Part shown: piece after piece, positions 8,518 through 17,418 of the stretch
Layout: each line of letters starts with the position of its first letter
Numbering within the stretch: position 1 is the stretch's first letter
Source: DATFDN01 sp963830565
GTDB taxonomy: Bacteria; Pseudomonadota; Alphaproteobacteria; Acetobacterales; Acetobacteraceae
Direction: 5' to 3'
NCBI GenBank assembly: GCA_963830565.1
Contig: CAWHMO010000010.1
Coordinates: 248,001-312,000, forward strand
DNA: 64,000 bases
The notes under the pieces: model-generated
What the model saw: only the letters and a program-made list of their open reading frames with translations
Database searches by the model: none
What the model was told of the DNA's origin: nothing
Translations under genes and position numbers: made by a program

Positions 8518-9357
8518 TTAGCGAATGGCCGGCGCCTGCACCACCTGGGTACTGCCGCCGCCGCCGCCGCCGCCGACGATGTACGAGAAGCCCCAGCTGA
8601 TCGGCACGAACTGCTGCACGTACTGATTGAAGTACCGGTACACCTCGGCAATGCCGGTGCGCGGCACATAGACCACGTCGTACGGCGCCAAGGTAATTTC
8701 GGCGTTCGGGTCGCGGGCGTGCTCGACCGCGTCGAAGCGCGTGGACAGGAATTCCGGCCGGTTGCCGGGGCCACGGCGGATGATGAACACGGAATTGTCG
8801 TCGCCCGAGAGCCGCAGTCCGCCCGCACGCGAGATCGCCTGCGTCAAGGTGGGCGCCGGGCCGACTGAGATGAACTCGCCCGGATTGGTCACTTCCCCCC
8901 CGACATAAATCCGCGTCGGGGCGAAGGACCGGACCACGATCGTGAGGTGCGGGTTCTGCAACTGGCTCGAGTAGTCTCTGCGCAGCGCCGCGGCGAGCTG
9001 CGGCACGGTGCGCCCGGCCGCCAGCTCGTCGCTGGCGACCGTGGTGGAGATGTGCCCGTCCGGACGAACAGTCACGTCCTCGTTCAGTTCGGGGTTCAGC
9101 AGCAGGCGGACCTGCAGGACGTCGCCGATCTGGATCCGATAGGGCTGGAGAGTGCTGACGGCCCCCGTATCGGGTGCCGGCACTGGCGGAGCCGGCGGCA
9201 TCCGGGGGACCGTGGAGCAGGCCGGCAGTGCCGCGACCACCGAGAGCGCCAGGAGCCGCTGCACCGCTTTCACGGCAGGCACGCCAGCGAACCGGCGCGC
9301 AGACAACCTTTCCGCAGTGGCATCAATCGCGGTCACATCGATCCGTCTTGCGTTCAT
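8518..9357 (-). CDS. Wza-like polysaccharide export lipoprotein
   Basis: About 279 aa from the chosen start MNARR, which has a GGAG ribosome site; an in-frame ATG sits 9 bp upstream at 9366. A hydrophobic stretch with lipobox LPAC (near residue 45) indicates an outer-membrane lipoprotein. The Poly_export domain follows (YRIQIGDVLQVRLL, VRPDGHISTTV), then an SLBB-type beta-grasp (IYVGGEVTNPGEF). The family forms the outer-membrane channel for capsule/exopolysaccharide. Near the C-terminus an eight-glycine run is encoded by a (GCC)n repeat. The usual partner kinase/Wzc and polymerase genes are not in the window. An internal GTG just before KAVQRLLAL could also start a tighter lipoprotein signal. 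Confidence 0.85.
   Translation of the reverse strand: MNARRIDVTAIDATAERLSARRFAGVPAVKAVQRLLALSVVAALPACSTVPRMPPAPPVPAPDTGAVSTLQPYRIQIGDVLQVRLLLNPELNEDVTVRPDGHISTTVASDELAAGRTVPQLAAALRRDYSSQLQNPHLTIVVRSFAPTRIYVGGEVTNPGEFISVGPAPTLTQAISRAGGLRLSGDDNSVFIIRRGPGNRPEFLSTRFDAVEHARDPNAEITLAPYDVVYVPRTGIAEVYRYFNQYVQQFVPISWGFSYIVGGGGGGGSTQVVQAPAIR
8554..8574. repeat. Trinucleotide repeat (GCC)7
   Basis: Seven perfect GCC units inside the polysaccharide-export gene encode a poly-glycine run near the protein C-terminus. Length changes here would vary the linker without breaking the frame. Confidence 0.7.
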
Positions 9358-9366
9358 CGTCTCCAT

Positions 9367-9707
9367 CCTTGGTCAGTGAACCTCCCGGATCGGCCGGGTG
9401 GAGCGTGGCGGGTTACGTCGCGCGTCCAGCGGCCGCGTTGCTGGACGACCACGCGGCGGGTCGCCGGCAAGTTCGCGCTTTTATGCCACAAAGTCCAGTT
9501 GCTGACGTACCACACGCTCCGAAGTACGCGCTCGAAGCTGAGGCGCGCGCACGATTTTGGGACGAGATGGCCGCGAAGGCACTGTGTCGAGTCGCCTCTC
9601 GCGGCTTCCCCTCCCTCCCGCTTAACGCGCTGTTAAGCACCCTCGCGGATCATGCGGCCAATCCCGAGGGTTCGTTGCAGATCACTCCCCCCGCCGTTCA
9701 GGATGAT
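9367..9707. other. Divergent promoter region between export lipoprotein and ATP-grasp genes
   Basis: About 340 bp, with a central part (9470-9560) noticeably richer in A/T than the genes around it. The frame of the ATP-grasp gene is open through it (ATG at 9483), but that ATG has no ribosome site. A CtrA-like palindrome lies at 9620-9638. I read this as regulatory DNA rather than coding sequence. Confidence 0.45.
9620..9638. promoter_or_regulatory. CtrA-type box (TTAA-N7-TTAA) in a perfect palindrome
   Basis: GCTTAAC-N5-GTTAAGC, a perfect 7-bp inverted repeat, contains exactly TTAA-N7-TTAA, the full consensus of the alphaproteobacterial cell-cycle regulator CtrA. It lies 70 bp upstream of the GTG start preferred for the ATP-grasp gene. 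The match is seen in the sequence; binding is inference. Confidence 0.45.
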
Positions 9708-10904
9708 GTGCCCCGCTTGGCCCCGGGCCTCGTGCCGCCGCTGATCCGGGGCACTGCCGCGCTCGCCCATCGCGCGTTCGTCGATCACGGACTGGAGGAT
9801 TTGCTCCGCTTCATTGACCGCCCCGCCGGGACACCCCGGGACCATGCCGCGCTGACCCTGGACATGGCGCTCGCGCACGAACTGCGGTTCCGGCGCGGTC
9901 AGGCAAGGGCGCTGCAGCGCGAGGCGCTGGCCGAATGCCGGCTGTTCCGCGTGGCCGACGGCTTCGCCGCACGCTCGGACCGTCCGCTGCGCCTGCTCGC
10001 GCTGCTTGCCCCAGGCGACCTGATGGTCAACACGCCGCTCGACTTCATCACCGCGCACCTGGACGTGCGGCTCGACCTGCTGTTCGTCGTTCCGGGGCAC
10101 CCCTTGCCGCCCAGCGTGCCCGACCATGACGTCGCGTTTTTCGCGGTCAGCGAGTCCGATCCGGCGACACTGCGTCGGCTGCGGCCTCTGTTCAAACGCT
10201 GGCCACGTCCGGCGCTGAACGATCCGGCCGCGGTTGCCCGCCTCTCGCGCGACACGGTCGCGCACGGGCTGGCTTCCTGCTCCGGCCTGTGCAGCCCGCC
10301 AGCATACCGCCTCTCGCGCGCCCCTCTCGCCGGTTGCTCGACCCTGCCGTTCAGCGGTCCCGCGCTCATTCGTCCGGCAAACTCCCATGCCGGCCAGAAC
10401 CTCGAGAAGATCGAGTGCTCGGCCGACCTCCCCGGCTATCTGCAGGCCGTTGAGGCGGACGAGTTCTTCGTCACACAGTTCGTGGATTACCGGGGCGGGG
10501 ATGGGCTGTTTCGCAAATACCGCATCGCCTGCATCGACCGGGCGCCGTTCCTCTGCCACATGGCGGTCTCCGAGCACTGGATGGTGCATTACCTCAATGC
10601 CGGGATGAGCACGAATGCGGCCCGGCGGGCGGAGGAGGCGCGGGCGATGGCCGAGTTCGATACCGGGTTCGCCGTCCGCCACGCGGCGGCGCTGGAAGCC
10701 CTGAACGACTGGATGGGGCTCGACTACTTCCAGGTTGACTGCGCCGAGACGCCGGACGGTCGGCTGCTGGTATTCGAGGCGGATGTCGCCGCGATCATCC
10801 ACCTGATGGACCCGCCGGACCTGTTTCCCTACAAGCCGGCGCAGATGCGCCGCGTGTTCGAGGCCTTCAATGCCATGCTGCGCCGGCGCGCGAAGCGGGT
10901 GTGA
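9708..10904 (+). CDS. ATP-grasp (RimK-like) protein with helical TPR-like N-terminus
   Basis: 398 aa from GTG 9708, which has AGGA four bases upstream; the frame is open to ATG 9483, giving 474 aa. An N-terminal helical part (ALTLDMALAHELRFRRGQAR) resembles TPR repeats. A Rossmann-like segment (VRLDLLFVVPGHPLP, PDHDVAFFAVSES) and an ATP-grasp fold follow, with ALIRPANSHAG, EFFVTQFVDYRGGDG, FRKYRIACIDRAPF and the metal-binding end LLVFEADVAAIIHLMDPP. ATP-grasp enzymes ligate carboxylates to amines or thiols through acyl-phosphates. The substrate here is unknown. I recall similar proteins annotated as TPR or hypothetical proteins in Methylobacterium. It is divergent from the polysaccharide export gene. 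Confidence 0.65.
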   Translation: MPRLAPGLVPPLIRGTAALAHRAFVDHGLEDLLRFIDRPAGTPRDHAALTLDMALAHELRFRRGQARALQREALAECRLFRVADGFAARSDRPLRLLALLAPGDLMVNTPLDFITAHLDVRLDLLFVVPGHPLPPSVPDHDVAFFAVSESDPATLRRLRPLFKRWPRPALNDPAAVARLSRDTVAHGLASCSGLCSPPAYRLSRAPLAGCSTLPFSGPALIRPANSHAGQNLEKIECSADLPGYLQAVEADEFFVTQFVDYRGGDGLFRKYRIACIDRAPFLCHMAVSEHWMVHYLNAGMSTNAARRAEEARAMAEFDTGFAVRHAAALEALNDWMGLDYFQVDCAETPDGRLLVFEADVAAIIHLMDPPDLFPYKPAQMRRVFEAFNAMLRRRAKRV

Positions 10905-10919
10905 CCGCGCGCCGCCCGA

Positions 10920-11896
10920 TCACCACAACCCGGCGTCCGGACCCGCTGCGGGGACCGTCGTCGCGAAGCGGCGGCTGGCGGCGAGCGATGAGAAGCCGCG
11001 GCCCTGATCAAGCGCGGCGATCGCCGCGTCCACGAGGCTGAGGGCGCGCGCCGGCTGTCCGGCGCTCAGCCAACGCAGCGCGTCGTCGACCCGCGCGGCG
11101 GCCGGGCTTCCCGGCGCGTTGGCACCCCCGCCATCGCCGGGCTGAAGCACAAGCTGCGCGGCGGCCGCCTCCAGCAGCGGTCGGGCGCGGTCGGGCTCTC
11201 CGGCGGCCAGCAGCACGCGCGCCATCGCCAGGCGATCGCTGGGCGGGACTCGATGAGCCGGAGCCGAAGGAGGCGACGGGGCGCGGGCGGCGTCGCGATG
11301 ATGCGAGGTCCGCAACCGATGGACCAGCAACTCGACCGAGGCGAAAGCATCTTGCTCCGGCGATTCGGAAGCCGAAGCGCTCGCCCCTGCCACGGCGTCC
11401 GGTGCTGGCAGGGCGGTTGCGGGTTGATCGGCCTGCTGGGACGGGGTCGGGACCGAGGCCGGCAGGAGCGGGGCGGCGGGAGGCGGCGGGGTGGGGACGG
11501 AAGATGCCGCGGGCGGCGCAGGCGATGCCACCGGCGACTCGGGTGCCGCCGGCGGGAGCGCGGCCGCGGCGGAGACATTCGCGGGAGCCGCTGGCGGGAC
11601 CGAGGCCAAGGCCGCCAGAGCGAGCCGCATCGCATCTTCTTCGGAGGCCACCGGCGGCGGTGCCGGACGTTGGGGCGCAACAGCGGAAAGCGCCGGCTGC
11701 ATGGGGCCGGTTGCACTGGGGCCGGTTGCACTGGGGCCGGCTGCACTGGGGCCGGCGTTGCAGGCGCCGTGCCGGGTGGGGCGCTTTGGCTGGTCGGCGC
11801 CACTCCGCCGCCGAAGGACCAGGACGCGAGAGAGCCGGCCAGCAGCAGCAGCGTCATTCCCACCACCCCAGCCCCGGGTAGAACGAACCGCCACAT
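10920..11896 (-). CDS. Membrane-anchored Pro/Ala-rich TPR protein, frameshifted
   Basis: Two overlapping frames make one sensible protein. The start at 11896 (MWRFVLPGAGVVGM) has a GGGGAG ribosome site and begins with a membrane helix. A repetitive PVQPAP linker follows, and after a -1 shift at about 11701 the chain continues as an Ala/Pro-rich region and a C-terminal helical part with a TPR-like unit (RLAMARVLLAAGEPDRA, DALRWLSAGQPARAL). Total length is about 325 aa. The shift sits exactly in a 15-bp tandem repeat, where one unit lacks one base. Without correction the protein stops being membrane-anchored. Role unknown; it runs convergent with the ATP-grasp gene. Confidence 0.6.
11702..11757. 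repeat. 15-bp tandem repeat in TPR-protein gene
   Basis: Three full units and one partial unit of TGGGGCCGGTTGCAC (third unit with one change) encode repeated PVQPA on the minus strand. At the 11701 edge the neighbouring copy reads TGCATGGGG where TGCACTGGGG is expected; that missing base causes the reading-frame change. Confidence 0.8.
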
Positions 11897-12046
11897 CGCC
11901 GTGACTCCCCGACACACACGCGCATGTTAAATAAGGAGCCGGGAGGAGCCGGGCAATCCGGCGCCTGCTCACCGTCTCACGGCGCAATGATTCGAACGAG
12001 GTCTTCATCGGCCGCGTTCCCGGCTCGGCTTCTCGGGCGGGCGCGC

Positions 12047-13526
12047 ATGACACATCCACACATAGGCGACGAGGCGATCGGCCGAATCGAGCAGGCCGAG
12101 TGGCTCGACCCTCCCGGGTTCGCGCTCGGCAATGCGATGGCCCGGCCGATGCAGATTGCCGGGCGGCGCAGTCATCTAGTTCGCGACGCCATGCACGGAA
12201 GCTGGCTCGGCCACCCGCTGCACCCGCTGCTGGTGACGGTCCCGATCGGGAGCTGGACACTCGCGCTCGGCCTCGACATCCTGGGCGCGCTCGGCCTGGC
12301 GCGCGACCAGGGCGAGGCACGCGCCGCCGAGCTTGCCTTGAAGACGGGAGCGGCCGGCGCGGTCGCCGCCGCCGCGGCCGGCCTTTTCGACTGGCAATAC
12401 ACCGACGGTCGCGACCGGCGGACCGGTCTCGTGCACGCGGGCATCAATAGCGCGGCGCTCGGGCTGCATCTCCTCTCGCTGTCGCTGCGACGTCGCGGCC
12501 ACCTCTCGCGGGGGCGCATGGCCAGTGCCGTCGGCTGGGCGTCGATGTTCGCCGGTGCCTATCTGGGCGGACATCTGGTCTATCGGCGCCGGATCGGCGT
12601 GGACCACGCCGATCGCAGCCCCGAGCCGCGCGGCTTCGCGCCGGTGTTGCCGCTCTCCGAACTGGTCGAGGACCGGCCGCGCCGGGTGGAAGTCTGGGAT
12701 GGGATCGCGCGGCAGGGTGTCGGGGTCGTGCTGGTCCGCCATCGCGGCCGCATCCATGCGATGGGCGCGCGCTGCGCGCACATGGGCGGACCGCTGGACG
12801 GCGGCTGGGTTCTGGGTAACGCGCTGGTCTGCCCCTGGCACGGATCGCGTTTCGATCTGGAAACCGGACAACCCATCGGCGGCCCCTCGACCTGTCCGCA
12901 GCCGCGTTACGACACGCGTGTGCGGGACGACGTCATCGAGATCAGGCGCGAACAGGAGCCGGGCGACGAGGTGGTGACGCCGGAGGACGTGGCGCGGGAG
13001 GCCGCGTCACCTCCCAGCTTGGGCGAGATCGGGAAGAAGGCCGACGAGGTACTGACCGAGCACCACCAGCTTCTGCGGCGCATGTTCGAGAGGATCGAGC
13101 AGATGCCGCCGCAAGACCCCGAGCGCCGCGATCTCATGCGCACGCTCGCTGGCGAGCTCGAGATCCACGAGCACATCGAGGACAAGATCTTCTACCCGGA
13201 AGTCCGCGCTATCAGCGAGGATGTCGCGGTCGCCCACTCCGAGCACCGCCAGATTGGCCGACCTTCTCGCGATCACGCTCCGGCTCGGCACAACCGCCCC
13301 GGAGTTCGACGAGCATCTCAAGGCGCTGCACGCCGCCGTCAACCATCACGCGGGCTCGGAGGAGCGGTCGATGTTCGTGCAGGCGCAACGGCTGGGAGAG
13401 CGTCGGTTGCGCGAGATCGGGCACCGGCTTGAGAGAATGCTGGAAGAGCAGAGGACTTCGCGCTTTCAGCGCGCGTTCCGGGAACTGAAGATCAGTCTGC
13501 TGGAGGGGCTTCCAGGTTCAGGTTAG
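12047..13526 (+). CDS. DUF2231 membrane - Rieske [2Fe-2S] - hemerythrin fusion protein (one frameshift)
   Basis: About 490 aa in three parts. (1) A DUF2231-type membrane region, roughly residues 40-190, with GHPLHPLLVTVPIGSW and about four helices. (2) A Rieske domain, with CAH and CPWH giving the Cys-x-His/Cys-x2-His cluster ligands. (3) A hemerythrin domain, with EHHQLLRRMF, HEHIEDKIFYPE and AHSEHRQ, then after a shift HAAVNHHAGSEERSMF. The four-helix pattern with His/Glu ligands is complete only if one extra base near 13253 (CAG-A-TTG) is ignored, so I treat it as a sequence error. Hemerythrin di-iron sites bind O2 or NO, and Rieske clusters move single electrons, so a membrane redox or gas-responsive protein is plausible. 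It stands alone between convergent and divergent neighbours. Confidence 0.75.
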
Positions 13527-13542
13527 GCGCGCAGGGCCAAGC

Positions 13543-14316
13543 TCATTCCGCTTCGGCCCGGTGCTGGAAATCGGGCCTCCGCTTCTCCAGAAAGGCCGCG
13601 ACGGCCTCGCGGGCCTCTGGTCCCCGCAGCAGCCGGGCGAACTCGTCGCCCTCGGCGCGCATGGCTTCCTGCACCGCCTGATGCTGCCAACCCCGGAGCA
13701 AGGCGCGAGTGGTCCGCAGCGCGTCGGGCGGCTTGGCCGCGAGTGCCTGGGCCTTCTCCCGTGCGACCTGGTCGGCCTCGGTCGGAGTGGCCAGCACCGC
13801 GTTGACCAGCCCCGCCTGGTGCGCGGCCGCGGCATCGAAGGGCTCGCCGAGCAGAAGCAGCTCCGCCGCGCGAAGCGACCCCGCGCGGGCCGGCAGCAGA
13901 ATAGTGGAGCCGGCTTCCGGGCACAGGCCGAGATTGACGAATGCCAACTGGAAGCGCGCCCCTGCCGAGGCGTAGACCAGGTCGCAGTGCAGCAGCATCG
14001 TGGTGCCGATGCCGACGGCTGGTCCGTTCACCGACGCGACAATCGGCACCTTGCAGCCGGAGAGCGCGGCGAGGAACGGGACCGCGGACGACGGCCGGTC
14101 CGGTTCGCGGCGGCCGAAATCGGCCATGTCGTTGCCAGCGGTGAAGCACTCCTCCGTGCCGCACAACCAGACCACCCTGGCCTTGGCCTCCGACGCGCCC
14201 GCGAGCGCGTCGGCGAGCCGCCCGTACATATCGCGGGTCAGCGCGTTCCGCTTGGCTGGACGGTCGATGCGCACCCTGCGCACCCCGCCCGTGTCCGTGA
14301 CGAGCACCTCGTTCAT
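13543..14316 (-). CDS. Enoyl-CoA hydratase/isomerase family protein
   Basis: 257 aa crotonase-fold enzyme. The first oxyanion-hole strand is at ECFTAGNDMADF and the second at NGPAVGIGTTMLLHCDL. The family's acidic residue region lies around LGLCPEAGSTILLPAR. It hydrates or isomerises 2-enoyl-CoA in fatty acid or related acyl-CoA breakdown. It is separated from the D-aminoacylase gene on the same strand by 34 bp and may be co-transcribed with it. Substrate length is not readable from sequence. Confidence 0.88.
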   Translation of the reverse strand: MNEVLVTDTGGVRRVRIDRPAKRNALTRDMYGRLADALAGASEAKARVVWLCGTEECFTAGNDMADFGRREPDRPSSAVPFLAALSGCKVPIVASVNGPAVGIGTTMLLHCDLVYASAGARFQLAFVNLGLCPEAGSTILLPARAGSLRAAELLLLGEPFDAAAAHQAGLVNAVLATPTEADQVAREKAQALAAKPPDALRTTRALLRGWQHQAVQEAMRAEGDEFARLLRGPEAREAVAAFLEKRRPDFQHRAEAE

Positions 14317-14350
14317 CTTATCGCCTCAAGTTCAGAGGCCCGCCAGGCGG

Positions 14351-16048
14351 TCATCCCGCCGCGCAGCGCACCAGCCTGCCCGGCAGCGCCTCGGTCGGCG
14401 TGCCATCCTGGTAGGTGATCTCGCCGGAAACCAAGGTCGCCACGTAGCCGTGCGCCTTCTGCAGCAGTCGCTTGCCGCCGGCGGGCAGATCGTAGGCGAC
14501 GTGCGGGTTGTCAAAGCCGATCCGGTCCCAGTCGATCAGGTTGAGGTCGGCCTTCTTGCCGGGCGCCAGCACGCCGCGATCGGCCAGCCCCGCAGCCCCC
14601 GCCGGGTCCGAGGTCAGGCGCCGGACCAGTTCGGGCGTGCTCCAGCGTCCCCGCTCCTTGCCCCAATATGAGAGCATCCAGGTCGAGAACCCGGCGTCCA
14701 GGATGAAGCCGACATGCGCGCCGCCATCGCCCAGGCCCATGATGGCGTTGCGATCCGCCAGCATCGCCTCGGGCACCGAGAGGTCGTAGCGGGCATAGTT
14801 GGTGATCGGCGCGTAGATGAACTCCTGCCCGTCATGCTCGAGCAGGATGTCGTAGGCGACCTCCGGCGCGCTGCGCCCCTCGCGCGCCGCCATCGCCTCG
14901 ATCGAGTCCTCGGGCCGGGGCTGATAGTTGGCCGGCCGGCCGAGCCGGAACATCTGCGCGTAGGAGAGCCGGTGCATCAACGGAAAGGTGCTGCCGGCAA
15001 CGGGGTCTTCGGACAGCAGGCGCGCGCGGAACTCCGGATCGCGCATGGCCCGTACCCGCGCATCCAGCGGCAGAGGTGCGATCCGCTTATAGGAGGGCGT
15101 GCCGGAGAACGGGTTCTGGCTGCCCTCCAGCCCGAGCAGGATTCCGATGGCGCGCGGCGCCACCACCGGGCGGATCGGCACACCCTCGCGCGAGGCTTCG
15201 GCCGCCATCTCCAGGAGGTCGCGCCAGATGTCGCCCTGGCTGTGGCGCTGCGACAGCGAGAATACAACCGGCCGGCCGGAGGCCTCGGCGACGCGGCGGA
15301 TCATGCGGAACTCGGCCCGGTGGTCGTCCCACTCCGCCACCACTTCCATGAAGCCGCCACCGGCGTCGGCCAGACCCCGCGCGAGGCCGGTCAGCTCCTG
15401 CTCCTGGGCGCGCAGGGTGGGGGTGAAGTCGCCCTTCAGGCTCTTGTGGCTGGTCGTGCGCGAGGTCGAGAAGCCAAACGCGCCCGCGCGCACCGCTTCG
15501 GCGGCGATCTGGCGCATCTCGGCGATATCGGCCTGGTTGGCGTTCTCCAGCCGCACCGCGCGATCGCCCATCACGAACACCCGCACCGCCGCATGCGGCA
15601 GCAGCGCGCAGATGTCGATGTCACGGCGTCGGCGATCAAGCGCGCTGAGATATTCGGGGAAGCTTTCCCACTCCCAGCGCAGCCCCTCATGCATGACCGG
15701 GCCGGGGATGTCCTCCACGCCCTCCATCAGCTCGATCAGCTTCTCGCGGTCGGCCGGGCGGCAGGGCGCGAACCCGACGCCGCAATTGCCCATCACCGCG
15801 GTGGTGACGCCGTGCCAGGCCGAGGGCGCCAGATGGCTGTCCCATACCGCCTGGCCATCGTAATGGGTATGGATATCGACGAAGCCGGGCGTGACCAGCA
15901 GGCCCCGCGCGTCGATCTCGCGCCGGGCCGGGCCGGCCTTGCCACCAACCGAAGCGATCCGGCCGCCTTCGATCGCGACATCGCCGGCGAACCCGTCCCG
16001 CCCGGTTCCGTCCAGGATCGTTCCACCGCGAATCACCACGTCGTGCAT
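14351..16048 (-). CDS. N-acyl-D-amino-acid deacylase-type amidohydrolase
   Basis: 565 aa from the ATG at 16048, which has a GCGAGG ribosome site (the frame stays open further upstream). Metal-dependent amidohydrolase: the beta-strand metal site is FVDIHTHYDGQ (around residue 65), followed by the family's AVMGNCGVGFAPCRP. The C-terminal segment has LGDGGAHVGFILDAG (metal-site Asp) and the small beta-domain GVLAPGKKADLNLID. Members deacylate N-acyl-D-amino acids or open related cyclic amides. It is divergent from the MFS transporter and esterase genes, which suggests a small catabolic locus. Confidence 0.85.
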   Translation of the reverse strand: MHDVVIRGGTILDGTGRDGFAGDVAIEGGRIASVGGKAGPARREIDARGLLVTPGFVDIHTHYDGQAVWDSHLAPSAWHGVTTAVMGNCGVGFAPCRPADREKLIELMEGVEDIPGPVMHEGLRWEWESFPEYLSALDRRRRDIDICALLPHAAVRVFVMGDRAVRLENANQADIAEMRQIAAEAVRAGAFGFSTSRTTSHKSLKGDFTPTLRAQEQELTGLARGLADAGGGFMEVVAEWDDHRAEFRMIRRVAEASGRPVVFSLSQRHSQGDIWRDLLEMAAEASREGVPIRPVVAPRAIGILLGLEGSQNPFSGTPSYKRIAPLPLDARVRAMRDPEFRARLLSEDPVAGSTFPLMHRLSYAQMFRLGRPANYQPRPEDSIEAMAAREGRSAPEVAYDILLEHDGQEFIYAPITNYARYDLSVPEAMLADRNAIMGLGDGGAHVGFILDAGFSTWMLSYWGKERGRWSTPELVRRLTSDPAGAAGLADRGVLAPGKKADLNLIDWDRIGFDNPHVAYDLPAGGKRLLQKAHGYVATLVSGEITYQDGTPTEALPGRLVRCAAG

Positions 16049-16146
16049 CGCCCGTTCCTCGCCTACTCGTAGCTTCGATGTCAGCTTCCGATGCGAGGGC
16101 AGCGGGCGCAAGCTGCGGGCATGCAGGGGAGGCCAGCGGAAAGGGT

Positions 16147-17400
16147 ATGGACGCACCGGAACCATCATCGGCCGGATGGGCGCGGCTGCTCTGGGTGATG
16201 GTGGGCATCCAGTTCGTCATGACGCTCTCGTTCACCATCCTGAGCCCGATCATGCCGCTGTTCCTGCCGGACCTCGGGGTGACCGACCCCCGCGCGATCG
16301 ATCTCTGGGCCGGCATCCTGAACTCCGTGACCCCGTTCGTCGCCGCCTTCGCCTCCCCGCTCTGGGGCCGCATGGCGGACCGGCGCGGGCGCAAGCAGGC
16401 GCTGCTGCGCTCCACCTTCGCCATCGGCGTGTTCACCGCGCTGATGGGCCTGTCGGCGACGGTGTGGCAGTTCTTCGCCGTCCGCGCGCTGATGGGCGCC
16501 TTCGCCGGGTTCTCGGCCGCCTCGATCGCGCTGGTCGCGACGCAGGTGCCGGAGCAGCGGCTCGGCTATTCGCTCGGCTGGCTCAGCACCGGCCAGCTCG
16601 TCGGCGGGCTGGTCGGTCCGGTGCTCGGTGGCGGCATCGCCGACTTGACCGGCAGCTATCGCGTGCCGTTCTACGCCACGTCGGCCATCACCTTCGCCGC
16701 CTTCGTGCTGGTGATCGCCCTGGTCAGCGAGCAGCGGGTCTCATCCAGGGCCGCGGCGCGCAAGCAGCCGCTCCTCGGCACGCTCGCGCTGCTGCTGCGC
16801 GCGGGCGGATTGCTGCCTTTGTTCTTCGTCCTGCTGCTGGCGCAGTTCGCCGTGCGCACGGTACAGCCCGTGGTGACGCTGTTCGTGCAGGAACTCACCG
16901 GCAACGTCGCCTCGGTCGCGACCTTGGCCGGCTTCGCCTTCTCGGTGACCGGCTTGGCCGACCTGATCGCCTCGCCCTTCCTCGGCAAGCGCAGCGACGT
17001 CATCGGCTATCGCCGCGTGCTGCTGATCGCGCTGTTCGGCGCCGCATTGGCCACGCTGCCCCAGGCCTTCGCCGGCAGCTACTGGGTGTTCCTCGCCGAG
17101 CGGTTCGGCGTTGGCTGCTTCATCGGCGGCATCCTGCCGACCGCCAACGCGCTGGTCGGGCGCATGGTCCCGCGCGAGCAGCGCGGCACGGTGTATGGCA
17201 TGACCGCCTCTGCCACGTTCCTCGGCAATTCGCTCGGGCCCCTGACTGGCGGCGGCCTGGCGGCGGCGGTGAGCATCCGCTTCGTGTTCGTGGTCACGGC
17301 GGCAGTGCTGCTGGCAACGTGGGGCTGGGTCTATATGACGGTTCCCGAATACACCGAGGCGGGGGGACTTGAGCCGGCGCGCCGGTTCCGACGACGCTGA
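16147..17400 (+). CDS. Major facilitator superfamily transporter
   Basis: About 417 aa from the ATG at 16147 (GGAAAGG just upstream); an in-frame ATG at 16078 would overlap the divergent gene's leader. Twelve hydrophobic helices are visible, with the loop 2-3 signature GRMADRRGRKQALL and its weaker second-half partner FLGKRSDVIGYRR. This is a drug/H+ antiporter-like or metabolite-exporter MFS architecture. The esterase gene begins 18 bp after its stop, so the two are one unit. Confidence 0.88.
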   Translation: MDAPEPSSAGWARLLWVMVGIQFVMTLSFTILSPIMPLFLPDLGVTDPRAIDLWAGILNSVTPFVAAFASPLWGRMADRRGRKQALLRSTFAIGVFTALMGLSATVWQFFAVRALMGAFAGFSAASIALVATQVPEQRLGYSLGWLSTGQLVGGLVGPVLGGGIADLTGSYRVPFYATSAITFAAFVLVIALVSEQRVSSRAAARKQPLLGTLALLLRAGGLLPLFFVLLLAQFAVRTVQPVVTLFVQELTGNVASVATLAGFAFSVTGLADLIASPFLGKRSDVIGYRRVLLIALFGAALATLPQAFAGSYWVFLAERFGVGCFIGGILPTANALVGRMVPREQRGTVYGMTASATFLGNSLGPLTGGGLAAAVSIRFVFVVTAAVLLATWGWVYMTVPEYTEAGGLEPARRFRRR

Positions 17401-17418
17401 CATGCAGGGAGGACAAGG

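Noticed and set aside
9174..9707. Upstream extension of the ATP-grasp frame
   Set aside because: It overlaps the export-lipoprotein gene antisense and has no ribosome site; treated as promoter DNA.
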